A DNA stretch of 31,394 bases, taken from assembly GCA_964453655.1 (NCBI GenBank), contig CAYVSP010000009.1, forward strand, positions 1-31,394, written 5' to 3'. The notes beneath the pieces are model-generated. The model did not search any database and was not told where the DNA came from. It saw only the letters and a program-made list of their open reading frames with translations. The translations under genes were made by a program, and so were the position numbers. The first letter of the stretch is position 1. Each line of letters begins with the position of its first letter. The DNA comes from CAYVSP01 sp964453655. GTDB lineage: Bacteria > Patescibacteriota > Saccharimonadia > Saccharimonadales > CAYVSP01. Positions 29,107 through 31,394 of this stretch are shown here, piece after piece.

Positions 29107-31394
29107 ATGGCACGCCTACCTAATCCAGGTGGTGATGATGGTACATGGGGCGATGTCCTTAATGATTTCTTAAATGTCTCCCATAACAGCGATGGAACCA
29201 TTAAAAGTAGTAGTGTTCCGGCCGGTGCTACGGGCGCCACTGGTCCGAGTGGTGCAACTGGCGGCTCGGGAGCGACGGGTGCGACCGGGGCAGGTACTAC
29301 AGGCGCCACTGGTCCGAGTGGTGCAACTGGTTCAACAGGTGGTCAAGGAGCCACTGGAATCCAAGGTGCTACCGGTGTAACTGGTTCTGCCGGCACAACG
29401 GGCGCAACTGGACCGGTTGGTCCTGGTGGTTCCATTGGGGCAACCGGAACACAGGGTGCTACTGGAACAGTCGGCGCTACGGGATCACAAGGTACATCTG
29501 GCGCCACAGGGGCAACGGGGCCAAGAGGACGTGCTGGGGGAGATACCTTTACGTTTACTTACGACAGCAATACTGCTGCGGGGGATCCTGGTAATGGTAA
29601 ATTACGCCTGAACAATACGCTTGCAGCAGCAACAGAAATGTACGTCGACTTACAAGACAGTGATACTGTTGATGTCACCAGTTGGCTAGATAGCATGAAC
29701 GGAGGCGTGGTAAAGGTCTTTAGCCAAGCAAATCCAACTAACTTTGGCACCTACTCAGTAACTGTTACCCCGGCGGGAGGCTATCGTCAACTTAATTTGA
29801 GCCACATAGCCGATAATGGCGCGCTCGATAACGGTGCTACTGCTGACACAATCCTTACTTTCACGCCGTCAGGACCAACCGGTCCGCCAGGAAACGCCAG
29901 TACAACAGGAGCAACAGGTGCAACAGGACCAGTCGGCAGTGATGGAGCTACTGGTCCTGACGGTGCCACGGGTATAGCAGGTCCTACCGGTGCTACCGGC
30001 TCAGTCGGTGCAACCGGAACCCAAGGAGCCACTGGTTCGTCCGGTGCTAACGCTGGCATTAAGTACACTTATTTAACTGATACAGGCAATACCGATCCCG
30101 GCTCAGGTGGTATCAAATTTAATTCAGCCACGTTATCTTCAATTAACTTTCTACGTATCAGTGAAACCGATGCTGACAGTAACTCAATTGGCACCTTAAT
30201 TCAAACCTGGGATGACAGTACTTCTACCTCAGCCAGAACCACCTTGACAATGGTAAAAGATGGCAGCCCAGCCAACGTTTTAGTGTTTCAGATAGCCGGA
30301 ACAATTTCAGATAACGGAGCCTGGGACAGCTGCACAGCTACTTACGTAACTTCCTCCGGATCGTTCAGTAACAGTGACACTGTTAAGCTGTTTTTCTCAC
30401 GTACAGGTGATCAAGGAGCGACTGGGCCACAAGGGGCCACAGGCCCTGCTGGGGGATCGGGTGCAACCGGAGCTACTGGGCCATCCACCGTCGCTGATAA
30501 TGTGTTTACAATTCAGGACGATGGCGATTCCAGTAAACAACTAAAATTTGAAGCTTCTAGTATTTCCACTAGCACCACGCGTACACTCTCGTCTCCTAAC
30601 GCTTCCGGTACCATCGCCTTAACCTCCAATAAACTTTCTGACTTCGCATCCACATCTTCTTCTGAATTAGCTGGAGTCATTTCGGACGAAACAGGTTCAG
30701 GCGCCTTAGTCTTTGCAGCTTCGCCAACATTGACGGGTACAGTTACCGTTCCAACCCCATCTAGTGCAACAGATGCTGCAACCAAAGGTTATGTAGATGC
30801 CGCTGCTGTAGGTATCGCCTGGAAACCTGCGGTAAGAGCTGCTTCAACGGGTAATTTAACAATTTCGGGGCCTGGCGCCACTATTGACGGTGTTTCAATG
30901 AGCTCTGGCGATCGCTTTCTGGCTAAAGATCAAAGTACGGGAAGCCAAAACGGTATTTACGTCTGGAATGGTGCAGCCAGTGCGGCCACCCGGGCAACCG
31001 ACGCCGACACCACAGCCGAAGTGACGCCGGGAATAGCGGTATTTGTTACTGAGGGAACAGCTAATGCCGATACAGGCTGGGTACTCTCCACCGATGGTCC
31101 AATCACGTTAGGTTCAACGAGCTTAACATTTACTCAATTTACTTCTTTGGGACAAGTAACAGCTGGTGCCGGATTAACTAAGACCGGCAGCACTATTGAT
31201 GTAGGAGCAGGTACAGGTATTAGCGTAGCTGCCGATAGTGTGGCCATTGACACGACTGTAGTACCGCGTAAAAGCGATAATCTTTCGGTTTTTGCTTCTA
31301 CAACTTCATCGCAACTTGCCGGAGTTATTTCCGACGAAACGGGTTCCGGTGGCGCACTTGTTTTTGCGAATAGTCCAAGTCTAACAACACCAGT
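29107..31394 (+). CDS. collagen-like, tail-fibre-like protein, 3' end beyond the window
   Basis: The frame is open from ATG 29107 to the right edge (over 760 codons, partial). The N-terminus, LPNPGGDDGTWGDVLNDFL then SHNSDGTIK, has no signal peptide and recalls phage tail-fibre-like proteins. Three Gly-X-Y blocks rich in GAT follow (about 29221-29540, 29871-30051, 30409-30483), with at least one phase interruption. Between them lie two related beta modules (29541-29870 and 30055-30408; shared DPGxG, Asp-rich turns and a Trp-Asp). Then comes the tail-type segment FLAKDQSTGSQNGIYVWNG and TGWVLSTDGPITLGSTSL, and two copies of a LAGVISDETGSG repeat (about 30630-30730 and 31280-31380). It is likely a trimeric fibre or adhesin. 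Confidence 0.85.
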   Translation, partial: MARLPNPGGDDGTWGDVLNDFLNVSHNSDGTIKSSSVPAGATGATGPSGATGGSGATGATGAGTTGATGPSGATGSTGGQGATGIQGATGVTGSAGTTGATGPVGPGGSIGATGTQGATGTVGATGSQGTSGATGATGPRGRAGGDTFTFTYDSNTAAGDPGNGKLRLNNTLAAATEMYVDLQDSDTVDVTSWLDSMNGGVVKVFSQANPTNFGTYSVTVTPAGGYRQLNLSHIADNGALDNGATADTILTFTPSGPTGPPGNASTTGATGATGPVGSDGATGPDGATGIAGPTGATGSVGATGTQGATGSSGANAGIKYTYLTDTGNTDPGSGGIKFNSATLSSINFLRISETDADSNSIGTLIQTWDDSTSTSARTTLTMVKDGSPANVLVFQIAGTISDNGAWDSCTATYVTSSGSFSNSDTVKLFFSRTGDQGATGPQGATGPAGGSGATGATGPSTVADNVFTIQDDGDSSKQLKFEASSISTSTTRTLSSPNASGTIALTSNKLSDFASTSSSELAGVISDETGSGALVFAASPTLTGTVTVPTPSSATDAATKGYVDAAAVGIAWKPAVRAASTGNLTISGPGATIDGVSMSSGDRFLAKDQSTGSQNGIYVWNGAASAATRATDADTTAEVTPGIAVFVTEGTANADTGWVLSTDGPITLGSTSLTFTQFTSLGQVTAGAGLTKTGSTIDVGAGTGISVAADSVAIDTTVVPRKSDNLSVFASTTSSQLAGVISDETGSGGALVFANSPSLTTP

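Noticed and set aside
29100..30068. Minus-strand ORFs encoding Pro-Val-Ala repeats opposite the collagen-like gene
   Set aside because: They are the reverse complement of the Gly-Ala-Thr codons; the plus strand has a start, ribosome-binding site and recognised modules.
29221..30483. Short GGNGCNACN repeats as a microsatellite or CRISPR-like array
   Set aside because: The repeats keep the 9-nt coding phase of Gly-X-Y triplets with synonymous variation and have no uniform spacers.
1..31394. Recoded UGA (code 25 or 4) as in Absconditabacteria or Gracilibacteria
   Set aside because: TGA ends several well-defined genes and never interrupts a conserved domain.

Overview
The window looks like a chromosomal stretch of a Patescibacteria/CPR bacterium, most likely Candidatus Saccharibacteria (TM7). 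This is inferred from gene content and from proteins that resemble ones I associate with that phylum; I ran no phylogeny. The standard code applies: TGA is a normal stop (atpD, the glutaredoxin, several ATGA overlaps), so this is not a UGA=Gly lineage. No tRNA, rRNA, CRISPR array or insertion sequence was seen.

Layout. 1-2.9 kb: the ribosome-associated GTPase TypA/BipA, a VOC-fold protein, and a 48-residue small ORF behind a possibly structured leader. 3.0-5.8 kb: a plus-strand signalling operon (multi-pass membrane protein, 84-aa helical protein, soluble PAS histidine kinase, stand-alone receiver), closed by a terminator shared with a convergent Crp/Fnr-type regulator. 6.5-10.5 kb: a four-helix membrane protein divergent from a UvrD-like helicase with a C-terminal PD-(D/E)XK nuclease. 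10.5-12.5 kb: a MIP channel lacking the selectivity-filter arginine, and a protein with a Cys/His/Cys set resembling cadmium-type carbonic anhydrase. 12.6-19.7 kb: a complete minus-strand F-type ATP synthase operon (atpI-like, B, E, F, H, A, G, small ORF, D, small ORF, C). 19.7-24 kb: a His-rich membrane-anchored protein, divergent glutaredoxin, two unknown genes around a corrinoid adenosyltransferase, a P-loop kinase, another unknown gene and a membrane-anchored thermonuclease. 24-26 kb: a GT2 glycosyltransferase divergent from a membrane-anchored clan-A glycosidase. 26-28.9 kb: smpB, then a Tat locus: a YGSGAYG-bearing exported protein (minus strand) divergent from tatA, tatC and a tiny Tat-signal-like protein ending in GYGSSAYGG. 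29.1 kb to the right edge: an open-ended collagen-like, tail-fibre-like protein.

How the parts relate. The ATP synthase is the energy core. Its operon is tightly coupled (ATGA and TGATG overlaps) and carries two small genes that are not standard subunits. The Tat locus pairs a minimal TatA/TatC translocase with two exported proteins sharing a YGS(G/S)AYG motif, which suggests a dedicated surface function. The edge protein may also act at the surface or on a particle, but it has no Sec or Tat signal. Transcription signals are easy to read: several promoters have extended -10 boxes (TGnTATAAT-like). At several single genes and operon heads the -10 box lies only 6-8 nt before the start codon, which predicts leaderless mRNAs, while operon-internal genes have clear Shine-Dalgarno sites.
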